Shown: positions 16,463-24,706 of the stretch, piece after piece
Layout of the letters: every line of letters starts with the position of its first letter
How positions within the stretch are numbered: position 1 is the stretch's first letter
NCBI GenBank assembly: GCA_965197565.1
Contig: CBDANK010000002.1
Coordinates: 558,001-622,000 of the forward strand
Length of the DNA: 64,000 bases
From: G963667675 sp965197565
GTDB taxonomy: Bacteria; Chloroflexota; Dehalococcoidia; Lucifugimonadales; UBA3495
Direction of reading: 5' to 3'
The notes under the pieces: generated by a model
The model's database searches: none
What the model was told of the DNA's origin: nothing
Seen by the model: the letters and a program-made list of their open reading frames with translations, nothing else
Position numbers and translations under genes: made by a program

Positions 16463-17508
16463 CCGAATAAAACGTGTCTAGCCAATTCTATGCGCCGTCT
16501 AATGATTTCGACGTCGGTCGTGCCGGCTGCGATTGTCTCGGCATAGCTTGAATTCGCTAACAAGCTGTGAAATCTTTCCTTGAGGTCTCCGGGAGTGGTT
16601 TGCGCAGCTGCAAATGCAACCATAACCGAATCGAAAACAGCCGCGTTGATTCCCCGTCTTATGTGAAAGGGTCGTGCACCTAGAGTATCCACAACACGTT
16701 TCACGCTGTCGGCAAAAATTGACTTCTTGTTTTCAAACGATTGGTCCCATTGATGTTTCGCCATAAACGCATTCAAGAATTGCTTCATTGGCTTGGAATA
16801 AGCGGCCCCGTCCTCATACAATCCAAAGAACCTGAGAATAAGCTCCATGTCTCGCATACGGTGGTCCGGTACTGTGGTACCGAAAATGCTGCGCCACAAG
16901 GTGTTTTGGTTTAACTCGTGTAATAAATCGTTGAACGGTCCATGAAAAGTGCAGTTTCTAACTTCTTGTGGCGTCAGCCCGGTGCCCCCTGTGTTCAATC
17001 GTTCGAAAATATGATAGATGCTGGTATCGTCATGTGGGTCGATTTGCTCTACGACCATTACCCGTAATACCGAATCTCTCAATCGAATTCTTTCCGCGTC
17101 GGTTAGTTTATCAATTGAGTTGCCTTCCCACAGAGGATCGACGCCTTTGAGAAAGAAGTCTCCGCCATCCGGCAACTTACCCTCGAAAAAACCAAATATA
17201 CTACGTAGCCTTTGTTGCCCGTCGATCACCAATTGTTTCTCTGTCAATCGTTCCCGATAGACAAATATGCCGGGAACCGGTAGCCCTAAGAGGAACGATT
17301 CGATTAGGCGGCTGGCTTGAGTATGGGTCCAAACCCACCCTCTTTGAAGCCCGGGAATTTCGATTTCCTCCCGTTTCCACTTCATATGCAGCCCTTCCAA
17401 AGTCAGGTCAGAAGGGTAAGAAGCGATTCGGTATATCGGCGTTCCTTCATCTTTGTCTTCCTCCTCGGAGGCTATTATTTCGACAATGTCATCGCCTTGA
17501 TTTTCCAT
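16459..17508 (-). CDS. DUF262 (GmrSD N-terminal-like) defence protein
   Basis: The product is 349 aa from the ATG at 17508 (tttggaggggatc upstream); the frame is open further but without support. The DUF262 hallmark VIDGQQRLRSIFGFF is present (D96-R100), together with QRGWVWTHTQASRLIESFLL and the FERLNTGGTGLTPQEVRN block that characterises this ParB/Srx-related nuclease-NTPase family. Related proteins include GmrS, the nucleotide-dependent part of type IV restriction enzymes against modified phage DNA. There is no DUF1561/HNH C-terminal part here; the second component is the coupled HEPN gene. The acidic N-terminus (ASEEEDKDEG) is unusual but not diagnostic. Confidence 0.8.
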   Translation of the reverse strand: MENQGDDIVEIIASEEEDKDEGTPIYRIASYPSDLTLEGLHMKWKREEIEIPGLQRGWVWTHTQASRLIESFLLGLPVPGIFVYRERLTEKQLVIDGQQRLRSIFGFFEGKLPDGGDFFLKGVDPLWEGNSIDKLTDAERIRLRDSVLRVMVVEQIDPHDDTSIYHIFERLNTGGTGLTPQEVRNCTFHGPFNDLLHELNQNTLWRSIFGTTVPDHRMRDMELILRFFGLYEDGAAYSKPMKQFLNAFMAKHQWDQSFENKKSIFADSVKRVVDTLGARPFHIRRGINAAVFDSVMVAFAAAQTTPGDLKERFHSLLANSSYAETIAAGTTDVEIIRRRIELARHVLFG

Positions 17509-17626
17509 GATCCCCTCCAAAGTCAAGGGCTCAAGCAGCCAGGGCCTAGGCGTCAAAATCACAGCCAACCCCCTTGACATTCAGCCTGTCAATAGGCTTC
17601 CTCAGTCTGACTGCTGACGGCTCCCT

Positions 17627-19315
17627 TCACCCCGTCACAGCGCCTTCAGAGGCGGTGGAAACCAGTTTCGCGTATTTAGCCAGGACGCCGGTGGTGTATT
17701 TAGGTGGAATGGGCCGCCAACTTGCCCTGCGGTCGGCCAGTTCTTCCTCGGTGAGCTTTACGTCCAAGCGCCGCTGCGGTATGTCCAACGTAATAATGTC
17801 ACCCTCCCGCAAGAGAGCGATGGGGCCTCCCACCGCCGCCTCCGGGGCGACGTGGCCGACCATGGGGCCGTGGGTCGCTCCCGAAAACCGGCCGTCGGTC
17901 AATAAGGCCACCTCGTCTCCCAACCCCTGGCCTACCAAGGCACCGGTCACCGCCAGCATCTCCCGCATTCCTGGCCCGCCCTTGGGCCCTTCGTAGCGAA
18001 TAACCACCACATCGCCGGCCCGGATTTCTTGACGCTGGATGGCTTGAAAAGCGGCTTGCTCTTGGTCGAAAACCCGGGCCTTGCCCTGATACACTTTCTC
18101 CTGGTGTCCGGCCACTTTGATCACCGCCCCTTCAGGAGCCAGGTTGCCGTAGAGAATGGCCAGTCCGCCGGTGGGACTTCGCGGCGCATCGACAGGATAG
18201 ATCACCGGCTGGTCGTCTACCGTGCTAACTTCCTGGACATTTTCCCGGAGGCTCTTTCCGGTGACGGTCATGACCTCGCCGTTAAGGAGACCGGCCTCCA
18301 GTAACCGCTTCATTATCAAGGACACGCCGCCGTAGCGGTCGAGGTCGGCCATCACGTAACGTCCGGCCGGTTTCATATCGGCAATGTAGGGAGTATTCCG
18401 ACCGATGCGGTCAAAATCCTTCAGGCTTAGGCTGACACCGGCCTCATTGGCGATGGCCATCAGATGGAGGACCACGTTGGTGGAACCACCCATGGCTACC
18501 GCCACCGTAATAGCGTTCTCAAAAGCCTGCCGCGTCAAAATATCTCGGGGACGCACGTCCTCCGCTAGGAGGCGCATTAGAGTTTGTCCAGCGCGCCGGC
18601 TTTCCTCCACTTTGCGCGGGTCTGCGCCGGGAATAGAAGCGTCGCCAGGCAGTGACATTCCCATAGCTTCTATGGTGGTGGACATGGTGTTGGCAGTAAA
18701 CAGGCCGGCGCAGGAGCCTTCGCCAGGGCAGGCATGCCGTTCTAAGTCCCGTAACTGTTCCAGGGAGACATCTTTCTTGGAGTATGCGCCCACCGCCTCG
18801 AAGACGTCCTGGATGCTCACGTCCCGGCCTTGATAGCGGCCCGGCATAATGGTGCCGCCGTAAACAAATATGGAGGGGACGTTCAGGCGGGCGATGGCCA
18901 TCATACAACCCGGCATGTTTTTGTCGCAGCCCGCGATGGTAATCAAGCCGTCCATCCGCTCGGCGAAAGCCACAACCTCAATGGAATCGGCAATGACCTC
19001 CCGGCTGACCAACGACGCTTTCATGCCTTCGGTGCCCATGGAGATGCCGTCGCTGACCGTTATAGTGCCGAACTCGAAGGGAGTGCCGTCGGCTCGGCGG
19101 ACGCCTTCTTTGGCTGCGTGGGCGAAACGGTCCAAGTGGACGTTGCAAGGGGTAACGTCGCTGGCCAGGTTGGCAATAGCAACGAAGGGTTTGTCCATGT
19201 CGTCCTGGGACAAGCCCATGGCCCACAGCATTGCCCGGGCGGGCGCCCGGTCCGGCCCTTCGGTGACCTCCCTGCTGCGGTGTTTCATATTCAAATTCTT
19301 GCTGATTGCGGCCAT
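17627..19315 (-). CDS. ilvD: Dihydroxy-acid dehydratase
   Basis: This 562-aa cytosolic enzyme dehydrates 2,3-dihydroxy-isovalerate and its homologue to the 2-keto acids in valine, isoleucine and pantothenate synthesis. Iron-sulphur Cys residues are seen at C57 (SDVTPCNVH), C130 (AGCDKNMPGC) and C202 (GEGSCAGLFTANT), a three-Cys set that fits the [2Fe-2S] class. Other conserved blocks are GGSTNVVLHLMAIANEAG, RYEGPKGGPGMREM and GRFSGATHGPMVGHVAPEA. It stands alone with no other ilv gene nearby. Confidence 0.96.
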   Translation of the reverse strand: MAAISKNLNMKHRSREVTEGPDRAPARAMLWAMGLSQDDMDKPFVAIANLASDVTPCNVHLDRFAHAAKEGVRRADGTPFEFGTITVSDGISMGTEGMKASLVSREVIADSIEVVAFAERMDGLITIAGCDKNMPGCMMAIARLNVPSIFVYGGTIMPGRYQGRDVSIQDVFEAVGAYSKKDVSLEQLRDLERHACPGEGSCAGLFTANTMSTTIEAMGMSLPGDASIPGADPRKVEESRRAGQTLMRLLAEDVRPRDILTRQAFENAITVAVAMGGSTNVVLHLMAIANEAGVSLSLKDFDRIGRNTPYIADMKPAGRYVMADLDRYGGVSLIMKRLLEAGLLNGEVMTVTGKSLRENVQEVSTVDDQPVIYPVDAPRSPTGGLAILYGNLAPEGAVIKVAGHQEKVYQGKARVFDQEQAAFQAIQRQEIRAGDVVVIRYEGPKGGPGMREMLAVTGALVGQGLGDEVALLTDGRFSGATHGPMVGHVAPEAAVGGPIALLREGDIITLDIPQRRLDVKLTEEELADRRASWRPIPPKYTTGVLAKYAKLVSTASEGAVTG

Positions 19316-19744
19316 GGCGAACCTCCGGCATTATGAATCAGGACCAATATCCCCAAGGGGGCCGAAACCGTATAGGCTCGGTGTCGTCCCCGTGCCTAAC
19401 CCAAGGGATCCCCAATGATAGGAACTGCGGGTTGGGGTGGGCGTATACCAGGCGTTGTTGCCTGGGTAGGAAAGTCGGGGGTCTACACTTTACCTGCCGG
19501 TCTGGAGCTATTCGCTGGCCCGGCAGGCGCGACCGGCCTATTATAAAGTGCGGTCGTCGTCGGTTACAAGGTGGACCGCGGGGCAAACCTGATAGTCAGT
19601 CCCGGCATTCGGCCCTTGAACAGTAGAGGCCCTAGCGTCCAGGTAGGGCTATTGCATTTGGATTGGACCGCCCCTACGAGCCTGCGGTTCCCGCTCCCCC
19701 GGTGGTTGAACCTTCTATTTTCAAAATAACCACTAAGGGGCTGA
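19316..19744. other. Intergenic region with a dispersed repeat near its end
   Basis: About 430 bp without a supported gene. The segment at about 19668-19730 (cgcccctacg ... cggtggttgaacc ... ctattttcaaaat) reappears inverted at about 39400-39465, so it is a dispersed repeat. The rest has no feature I can name. Confidence 0.45.
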
Positions 19745-20127
19745 TTATAAAGACGTTTTGCTCTCGCTTCTGTCGAAGAGCGTCTGTCCTTCGGCGAGTG
19801 CCTGCCGGATGAAGCCATTCCCCTCCGCAAGCATCTTGTCGAATTCTTGTTGGGTGTAGGGAAACACGTCTACCCCCACCGGTATTCCGGAAAGGCGGTA
19901 TTCGCAATGCGGTGCAGGAAAGACCGGCCGCTTTCAGCCACAACCACCAGTAGGTCCACGTCGCTGCCCGGAACGGCGTCTCGCCGGGCCATCGAGCCGA
20001 ACAGTATAACTTTCAGTACCTCGGGCTTCCCTTCGGCCAACGCGGCCACAGCTTTGCGGGTGGCCTCAAGCACTGCAGGCCGGTCAAGCCAGGTGACTTG
20101 AACAGAACCGTAAGATCTCTTGAGCAT
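19745..20127 (-). pseudogene. MNT-type nucleotidyltransferase (antitoxin), frameshifted
   Basis: The N-terminal part from the ATG at 20127 has the minimal nucleotidyltransferase signature: GSMARR (residues 44-49) then SDVDLLVVV (S55, D56, D58). The frame ends early at 19870 (EYRWG), yet the next frame continues directly with VGVDVFPYTQQEFDKMLAEG and on to TAA at 19745, exactly the expected family C-terminus. The shift falls at a run of five C/G (19873-19877), so it is either a one-base loss or a sequencing error. MNT proteins AMPylate their HEPN partner in type VII toxin-antitoxin pairs. The gene overlaps the HEPN gene by 44 bp. Confidence 0.75.
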
Positions 20128-20473
20128 GTTCGATGGCTCTCCGGGCTTCACCTTGGGTGTAGTGACGAGACGGAGGCCCCTCGGCATGGGCGTTGGGGTA
20201 TCTGGCCGCAATGTAATGCTTGCCCAGTTCTCTGACTCGGTCCGCCAACTCGGGGGGCACTTGCAGCCGGTCTTCCAAGCCTCGAAGCAATCCATCCAGG
20301 TCGTGGCCTCGAGCATCGCCGCCCAAGAATTGATAGACCGCCTTCATAGCCTCCTCTGAGGCTTGTTGGGCGGCGAAGCAGGCCCATTCAAAGTGTATGC
20401 TCTCCATAGAACCAGCGGCGTGTTCCAAGTCTCGTTCTGCTTGGGCGAACCAGTCGCGGGCTCTACTTGGCAT
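20084..20473 (-). CDS. HEPN toxin of an MNT/HEPN pair
   Basis: This 129-aa helical protein starts with the HEPN pattern DWFAQAERDLEHAAGSMES and FEWACFAAQQASEEAMKAVY. The R-x4-H motif RYPNAH is at residues 91-96, followed by a HYTQGEARRAIEHAQEILRF helix with the Tyr that MNT partners AMPylate in characterised pairs. It is a predicted RNase toxin. The nucleotidyltransferase gene directly downstream overlaps it and is frameshifted. If that lesion is real, the toxin may be imperfectly neutralised or itself inactive. The motifs appear intact. Confidence 0.82.
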   Translation of the reverse strand: MPSRARDWFAQAERDLEHAAGSMESIHFEWACFAAQQASEEAMKAVYQFLGGDARGHDLDGLLRGLEDRLQVPPELADRVRELGKHYIAARYPNAHAEGPPSRHYTQGEARRAIEHAQEILRFCSSHLA

Positions 20474-20535
20474 CTTACTCCATACCCCTCGACCAGCATG
20501 GCAGCACTTCAGTCGGATAGCAGTATGGGGAAGCG

Positions 20536-20763
20536 TTAGTCACTGGATAAAGCAGGAGTAAATGCCAGGTCTTGGAGTGTTACGGAATGTAATTGTTCCT
20601 TTCCCAAATGCTCCGAGGCATCAAGGATTTCAATGCCCACCAAGTGGCCGTTGGCGTCCAAGTCTATTGTTACACCCTCTTCAATGTCCATCCCTCGGGC
20701 AGGTTTGGTCACTGTCAACTGAATATATAAGGCGTCCACTTTCCGGTCATAGGTAATTTTCAT
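20536..20763 (-). CDS. DUF2283 small protein
   Basis: 75 aa. It begins MKITYDRKVDALYIQL and has the family pattern EEGVTIDLDANGHLVGIEIL, typical of DUF2283. It lies 8 bp after a DUF4258 gene. These two families occur together often enough to be suspected as a toxin-antitoxin pair, with DUF4258 as the RelE/BrnT-like partner; the biochemical role is unproven. It is the second gene of the pair here. Confidence 0.8.
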   Translation of the reverse strand: MKITYDRKVDALYIQLTVTKPARGMDIEEGVTIDLDANGHLVGIEILDASEHLGKEQLHSVTLQDLAFTPALSSD

Positions 20764-20771
20764 GGCGTTTC

Positions 20772-20996
20772 TTAGGGCACCTCCAAACGGGTTACCGTTA
20801 CTATCACATAATTTTGTTCTTCTTCAACATAAGTGACGCGCAGCAACCTTCCTGCGATGATCTTTGTAGCGTTTGTACGGCCTCTGATTGAAGGCTGTTG
20901 CTGGTCTGGCGTCGCTAGAACTTCGGCAATTTGTTGATCCGAGATGTCATAGAGTTGCATTCGACGCCTGGCATGGCGTGAAATGACCAGGGGCAT
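20772..20996 (-). CDS. DUF4258 small protein, putative toxin partner of DUF2283
   Basis: 74 aa. It contains ISRHARRRMQLYDISDQQIA and a C-terminal strand pair (RLLRVTYVEEEQNYVIVTVT), the DUF4258 pattern resembling RelE/BrnT-like folds. The ATG at 20996 lies one base after the comM stop (TAACATG), so it is translated from the comM transcript. The DUF2283 gene follows after 8 bp. Predicted RNase or binding activity is inference from fold resemblance. Confidence 0.78.
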   Translation of the reverse strand: MPLVISRHARRRMQLYDISDQQIAEVLATPDQQQPSIRGRTNATKIIAGRLLRVTYVEEEQNYVIVTVTRLEVP

Positions 20997-20997
20997 G

Positions 20998-22521
20998 TTA
21001 CCCTAAGCCCCTCGACCGGTACTGTAGGGCCTCAGCCAAGTGGGCTACGCCTATCTCTTTGGCGCCCTCCAGGTCTGCGATGGTCCGGGACACCTTGAGA
21101 ATCCGGTGAAAAGCCCTGGCCGATAGGTTCAAGCGTTGGGTCGCTGTCTGGAGCAAGCTCTTGGCGGTATCGTTTAAAGGGCAGAATTTCCAGACCTCGG
21201 CGGGCCCCATCTCCGAGTTGCATAGGAAAGCATAGTCGTTGAACCGGCTGCGTTGAATCTCCCGCGCCTGTTCAACTCTCTGCCGCAACTGATGGGAATC
21301 TTCCGCAGGCTCCTGGTCCACCAGCTTCTCATACTCTACAGGCGGCACTTCCACGAAAACGTCGATCCGGTCCAATAGGGGCCCGCTGACCCGTCTTTGG
21401 TAGCGGGTTACGGTGGAGGGAGAACAGGTGCACTCTGTCTTGGGGTGGGTGTGAAAGCCGCAGGGGCAAGGATTCATGGCCGCCACCAGCATAAAACTTG
21501 CCGGATAAGTGACGGTGCCGCTGACCCGGCTGATGGTGACCAACTTATCTTCCAAGGGCTGCCTCAGAGACTCCAGCGCGGTATGGTTGAACTCGGGCAG
21601 TTCGTCGAGGAACAGTACCCCCCGGTGACTGAGGGTGATCTCCCCCGGCCGCACCGTCCTGCCGCCCCCTACCAGTCCCGCATTGGAAATGGTGTAGTGC
21701 GGGGAGCGGAATGGCCGGCGCAAGATCAAGGGGCCTTCCACAGGCAGAGCGCCGCTGACACTATAGATTTTGGTAACTTCCAGGGCCTCTTGGGGCGACA
21801 TTTTGGGTAGAATCGAGGGTAAGCAGCGGGCCAGAAGAGTCTTTCCACTGCCGGGAGGCCCGTTGAACAGCAGATTGTGGAATCCTGCTGCGGCAACTTC
21901 CAGGGCCCGTTTGGCGTGTTCCTGGCCTTTTACGTGGGCCAGGTTCATACCATCGGGCGGCGGCGGCCCGTTCTCCGGTATTACGCCGGTTTCCGCAATC
22001 GGGTCAATGGCGGATTCGAGGCGCAAATGGCCGATCAGGGAAGCAAGGTTGAGGACCGGGAAGACCTGGATGCCCTCCACCAATGACGCTTCCGGAGCAT
22101 CCGGGGTAGGGACGTAAGCCTCAGTAAAGCCCTGATCTCGGGCCACCGAGACCATAGCCAGGATTCCGTTAGTATGGCGAAGGCTCCCGTCGAGGGACAA
22201 TTCGCCAAGAAAGATCGCCTTTTCCGGCACCGTTTCCACTTGCCCCGAACTGAGCAAGACGCCTACGGCGATGGGCAGGTCGTAGGCCGGCCCCGCTTTT
22301 TTAAGGTCCGCGGGAGCCAGATTCACGGTGATGCGGCGGAGGGGAAACTCGCACCCGCTGTTGCGAAGGGCGGCCCGCACCCGTTCCCTGGCTTCTTGGA
22401 CCGCAGTGTCGGGGAGGCCGACAATGTTGAAAGCAGGCAAGCCTGGGGAAATATCCACCTCCACTTGGACAATGAGACCGTCTAGACCGATAACCGCGCA
22501 GGTCTGGGCTGTAGCAAGCAT
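20998..22521 (-). CDS. comM: ComM-like Mg-chelatase-family AAA+ ATPase
   Basis: 507 aa from the ATG at 22521 (MLATAQTCAVIGLDGLIVQV), the normal family start, with ggaaagga upstream. It has a Lon-protease-like N-terminal domain (GLPAFNIVGLPDTAVQEARE), AAA+ with Walker A FNGPPGSGKTLLARC, Walker B LFLDELPEF, the ComM zinc-like block AAMNPCPCGFHTHPKTECTC and an arginine-finger region GPLLDRIDVFVEV. ComM is a hexameric helicase that promotes branch migration during integration of transformed DNA. In bacteria without natural competence its role is unclear. It leads a run of small toxin-antitoxin-like genes. Confidence 0.93.
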   Translation of the reverse strand: MLATAQTCAVIGLDGLIVQVEVDISPGLPAFNIVGLPDTAVQEARERVRAALRNSGCEFPLRRITVNLAPADLKKAGPAYDLPIAVGVLLSSGQVETVPEKAIFLGELSLDGSLRHTNGILAMVSVARDQGFTEAYVPTPDAPEASLVEGIQVFPVLNLASLIGHLRLESAIDPIAETGVIPENGPPPPDGMNLAHVKGQEHAKRALEVAAAGFHNLLFNGPPGSGKTLLARCLPSILPKMSPQEALEVTKIYSVSGALPVEGPLILRRPFRSPHYTISNAGLVGGGRTVRPGEITLSHRGVLFLDELPEFNHTALESLRQPLEDKLVTISRVSGTVTYPASFMLVAAMNPCPCGFHTHPKTECTCSPSTVTRYQRRVSGPLLDRIDVFVEVPPVEYEKLVDQEPAEDSHQLRQRVEQAREIQRSRFNDYAFLCNSEMGPAEVWKFCPLNDTAKSLLQTATQRLNLSARAFHRILKVSRTIADLEGAKEIGVAHLAEALQYRSRGLG

Positions 22522-22753
22522 GGAGCCTAGTCCTTTCCGTTGCCCCGCCTGGCTCGTTTTTGAGTTGGGGCCTGCTGATGAGCGCCCGTCTCCCCTGGAT
22601 TCAGCTGAAATGCCGCCGGTTTTCGGGATGCACAAAACATGACCGGATCACGTCTCCTCTTCGGAGTATAACTATATGATAACTTTAGGACCGACGCCAT
22701 CCCACTACCGACAGTATACAGCTTGACACCATTATAAGATTAATCATATTATT

Positions 22754-22774
22754 CAGAATAATTAGAATATTCTG
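22754..22774. promoter_or_regulatory. Inverted repeat upstream of the AbrB-like/ArsM operon
   Basis: cagaata (22754-22760) and tattctg (22768-22774) form a 7-bp dyad with a 7-bp spacer in the AT-rich leader, 16 bp before the ATG at 22791. It could be an operator for the AbrB-like protein (autoregulation) or for an arsenic-responsive repressor encoded elsewhere. Confidence 0.45.
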
Positions 22775-22790
22775 TAAATAGTGTAAAGTT

Positions 22791-23057
22791 ATGACTGAAA
22801 CCCAGTTAACTGAAGGCGCTCCCGCCACCACCTATCGCATTGAGGCCATAGTCAGCGTAGATGATCGTGGACAGATCCTGCTGCCCAAAGAGTTGCGTGA
22901 GCGCGCCGGTCTCCAGCCAGGAGATAAGATAGCTCTGGTGGGGTTCGAGGACCGCGGCGACCTGTGCTGCATCTCTTTCTTCAAAGTCGACGACCTCTCC
23001 ACTTTAGTACGGGCCAAGCTTGAGCCCATTATGAAAGGAGCCTTTTCCCGTGACTGA
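22791..23057 (+). CDS. AbrB/MazE-like DNA-binding protein
   Basis: 88 aa. The swapped-hairpin AbrB fold is recognisable in VSVDDRGQILLPKELRERAG followed by LQPGDKIALVGFED. A Cys pair (GDLCCISFFKV) follows and a KLEPIMKGAFSRD tail. The same combination, AbrB-type protein then methyltransferase, occurs in several anaerobic or metal-handling lineages, and similar proteins have been annotated as HgcAB-associated; no hgcAB is here. The CC pair might sense thiophilic metals such as arsenite. It overlaps the ArsM-like gene by 8 bp. Confidence 0.7.
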   Translation: MTETQLTEGAPATTYRIEAIVSVDDRGQILLPKELRERAGLQPGDKIALVGFEDRGDLCCISFFKVDDLSTLVRAKLEPIMKGAFSRD

Positions 23058-23859
23058 CCGCTTGAAGCAAGTGATACGCAAGGCCTACGCCGAGATCGCG
23101 GAGTCGCAACAGTCCCCCGACGACAGTTTCTGCGGTGTTTCCAACTCTGTTAACGGCTATGATCCGGAGGAACTTGCCGCACTGCCTGGCGGAGTCGACT
23201 TGGGGCTTGGTTGCGGCAACCCGGTCGGCATCGCCGCCGCCAGCCCCGGCGAGGTGGTGCTGGACCTAGGCTCGGGGGCTGGGATCGACTGCTTCTTGGC
23301 GTCCCAGCAGGTGGGGCCGGAAGGCCGAGTCATCGGGGTGGATATGACGCCTCAAATGGTGCAACGCGCCAGACACAATGCCCAAGCAGGCGGCTACAAC
23401 AACGTCGAGTTCCGGCTTGGGGAGATCGAGCGTCTGCCGGTGGAAGATGCCTCGGTGGACCTGGTCATCTCTAACTGCGTCATCGACTTGGTCCCAGACC
23501 AAGCCCAAGTCTTCGCGGAGGCCTTCCGGGTGCTAGTGCCCGGCGGCAGGCTGGTAGTCTCCGACACGTTGACCATCATGCCGCCGCATAAGTCGACCCT
23601 CAATTTCAACGCCGCCAAGCTCGAGTGCATTACACCCGGCATCAGCATAGAGTCCTACCGGGACAAGGTGCGTGCCGCAGGGTTCCAGGAAATCATCATT
23701 GTTAAGGAAGCGCCCTACCCTACGGAAATGGCCTTTGAGGATGTGTTGGCTAAGGGGCTGACGACCGATCTCGAGGTGCCCGATGAGGTGATTCGCCAAG
23801 CGGCCAACTCCATGGTGAGCATCACCTTCCAGGCGATCAAACCTCAGTCTCCGGCTTAG
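23050..23859 (+). CDS. arsM: Arsenite S-adenosylmethionine methyltransferase (ArsM-like)
   Basis: 269 aa from a GTG at 23050, with aaaggag inside the preceding gene. Class I methyltransferase motifs are present: VVLDLGSGAGIDCFLAS (SAM loop) and GVDMTPQMV. ArsM-type Cys residues occur at C28, C55 in LGLGCGNPVG, C143 in ISNCVIDL and C193 in KLECITPG, spaced as in enzymes that methylate trivalent arsenic. It is expected to convert As(III) to methylated, partly volatile species in the cytosol. Coupling to an AbrB-like Cys-containing regulator suggests metalloid-controlled expression. The exact substrate remains inferred. Confidence 0.85.
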   Translation: MTDRLKQVIRKAYAEIAESQQSPDDSFCGVSNSVNGYDPEELAALPGGVDLGLGCGNPVGIAAASPGEVVLDLGSGAGIDCFLASQQVGPEGRVIGVDMTPQMVQRARHNAQAGGYNNVEFRLGEIERLPVEDASVDLVISNCVIDLVPDQAQVFAEAFRVLVPGGRLVVSDTLTIMPPHKSTLNFNAAKLECITPGISIESYRDKVRAAGFQEIIIVKEAPYPTEMAFEDVLAKGLTTDLEVPDEVIRQAANSMVSITFQAIKPQSPA

Positions 23860-24009
23860 AGTAAAAGGGTGAAGAGGCCAGCGTAGGGTGGGGTACTCTC
23901 CACAAGCGCTTTTCCCGTCTGTGCCAACAAGGGGGCATGAACCCACACCTTACTACTGCTTGTAACGACTCCCGGAAGGGAGACCCTTGCGTAACTGGTC
24001 GCTCAACTT

Positions 24010-24160
24010 GTCATTCCGACCGGAGGGAGGAATCTAAGGCGTTGGGCCGGAGTCGTCGCGTCGGTCCAGCTACAGACCCAGTGCTTGCTGACATAGGTTT
24101 GAGATTCCTCACGGAGTTTATCCTGAGCGCAGCCGAAGGGCTTCGCTGCGTTCGGAATGA
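24010..24160. repeat. REP-like palindromic unit
   Basis: gtcattccgaccggagggag followed by gaatct at 24010-24035 pairs loosely with a downstream unit ending ctgcgttcggaatgac (to about 24160). The unit is followed by gttatgcaaaggtctcg, which is also found next to the related repeat near 2720. It is part of the dispersed repeat family of this genome. Nothing coding is evident between 23860 and 24281. Confidence 0.6.
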
Positions 24161-24281
24161 CCGGGGTGAGGGTTATGCAAAGGTCTCGAAGGCTGAATGC
24201 CGATGCAATAGTTTAGCTCCAATGCCTTCTCGACCTCACAGCACTTCTGGAGGGGTCTTGCACCGGAGAGAAGAAGTCGTG

Positions 24282-24305
24282 AAAAAGGGGCGCTTCCAGC
24301 GCCCC
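24282..24305 (-). terminator. Rho-independent terminator of a small minus-strand gene
   Basis: On the minus strand ggggcgc-tggaa-gcgcccc (24305-24287) is followed by ctttttc. Stem of 7 GC-rich pairs, 5-nt loop and U-tract are typical. It lies 55 bp after the stop of the short secreted-peptide gene at 24360-24485. Confidence 0.75.
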
Positions 24306-24359
24306 CATAGAATATCCTTGAACGTTGTGGGTTACAGGTCTGGTGTCGGTGGGGTTACT

Positions 24360-24485
24360 CTAAATGGAAAATCCACAACTCTTCTGGGTATGTTCCGGCG
24401 CGTCTGATGAACTAGCCGCCACCGGCGCCGCCGCGGCCAGAGTCATTAGTATGACAAAGAGCAGGGGAATAATTACTCTTCTCAT
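24360..24485 (-). CDS. Small secreted peptide (41 aa) with signal peptide
   Basis: The ATG at 24485 is preceded by ggggggagacag. The product begins MRRVIIPLLFVILMTLAAAA, then PVAAS, a textbook Sec signal with an AxA-type site. Only about 17 polar residues follow (SSDAPEHTQKSCGFSI) with a single Cys. It has its own terminator, so it is a discrete transcription unit. It could be a tiny secreted peptide, or the intact front of a gene whose rest was lost; the sequence alone cannot decide. Confidence 0.5.
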   Translation of the reverse strand: MRRVIIPLLFVILMTLAAAAPVAASSSDAPEHTQKSCGFSI

Positions 24486-24589
24486 CTGTCTCCCCCCAAG
24501 AACAATAAGAATATTGTAAAAGGTCCCGCCCTTGGGGTCAACTTTAGCTGCTTCCTCTCATCCAGGGCCTTTTCATTCTGGGCAAATGC

Positions 24590-24706
24590 CATTATTATGA
24601 AAATAGCTTTCGTCATACCTGTGGAAACGAGTATCCACAGTCCCAACACCCCTAGACTCCCGTTTCCACGGGAGCGACGGTTGGGAATGGGCCGCCATCT
24701 TCATCT
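24590..24706. repeat. 117-bp dispersed repeat, copy 1
   Basis: It begins cattattatgaaaatagctt and contains two hairpins (ggaaacgagtatcc and tcccgtttccacggga). A second copy of equal length is at 25099-25215. The surrounding 24486-25098 region has no supported gene. Confidence 0.8.
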
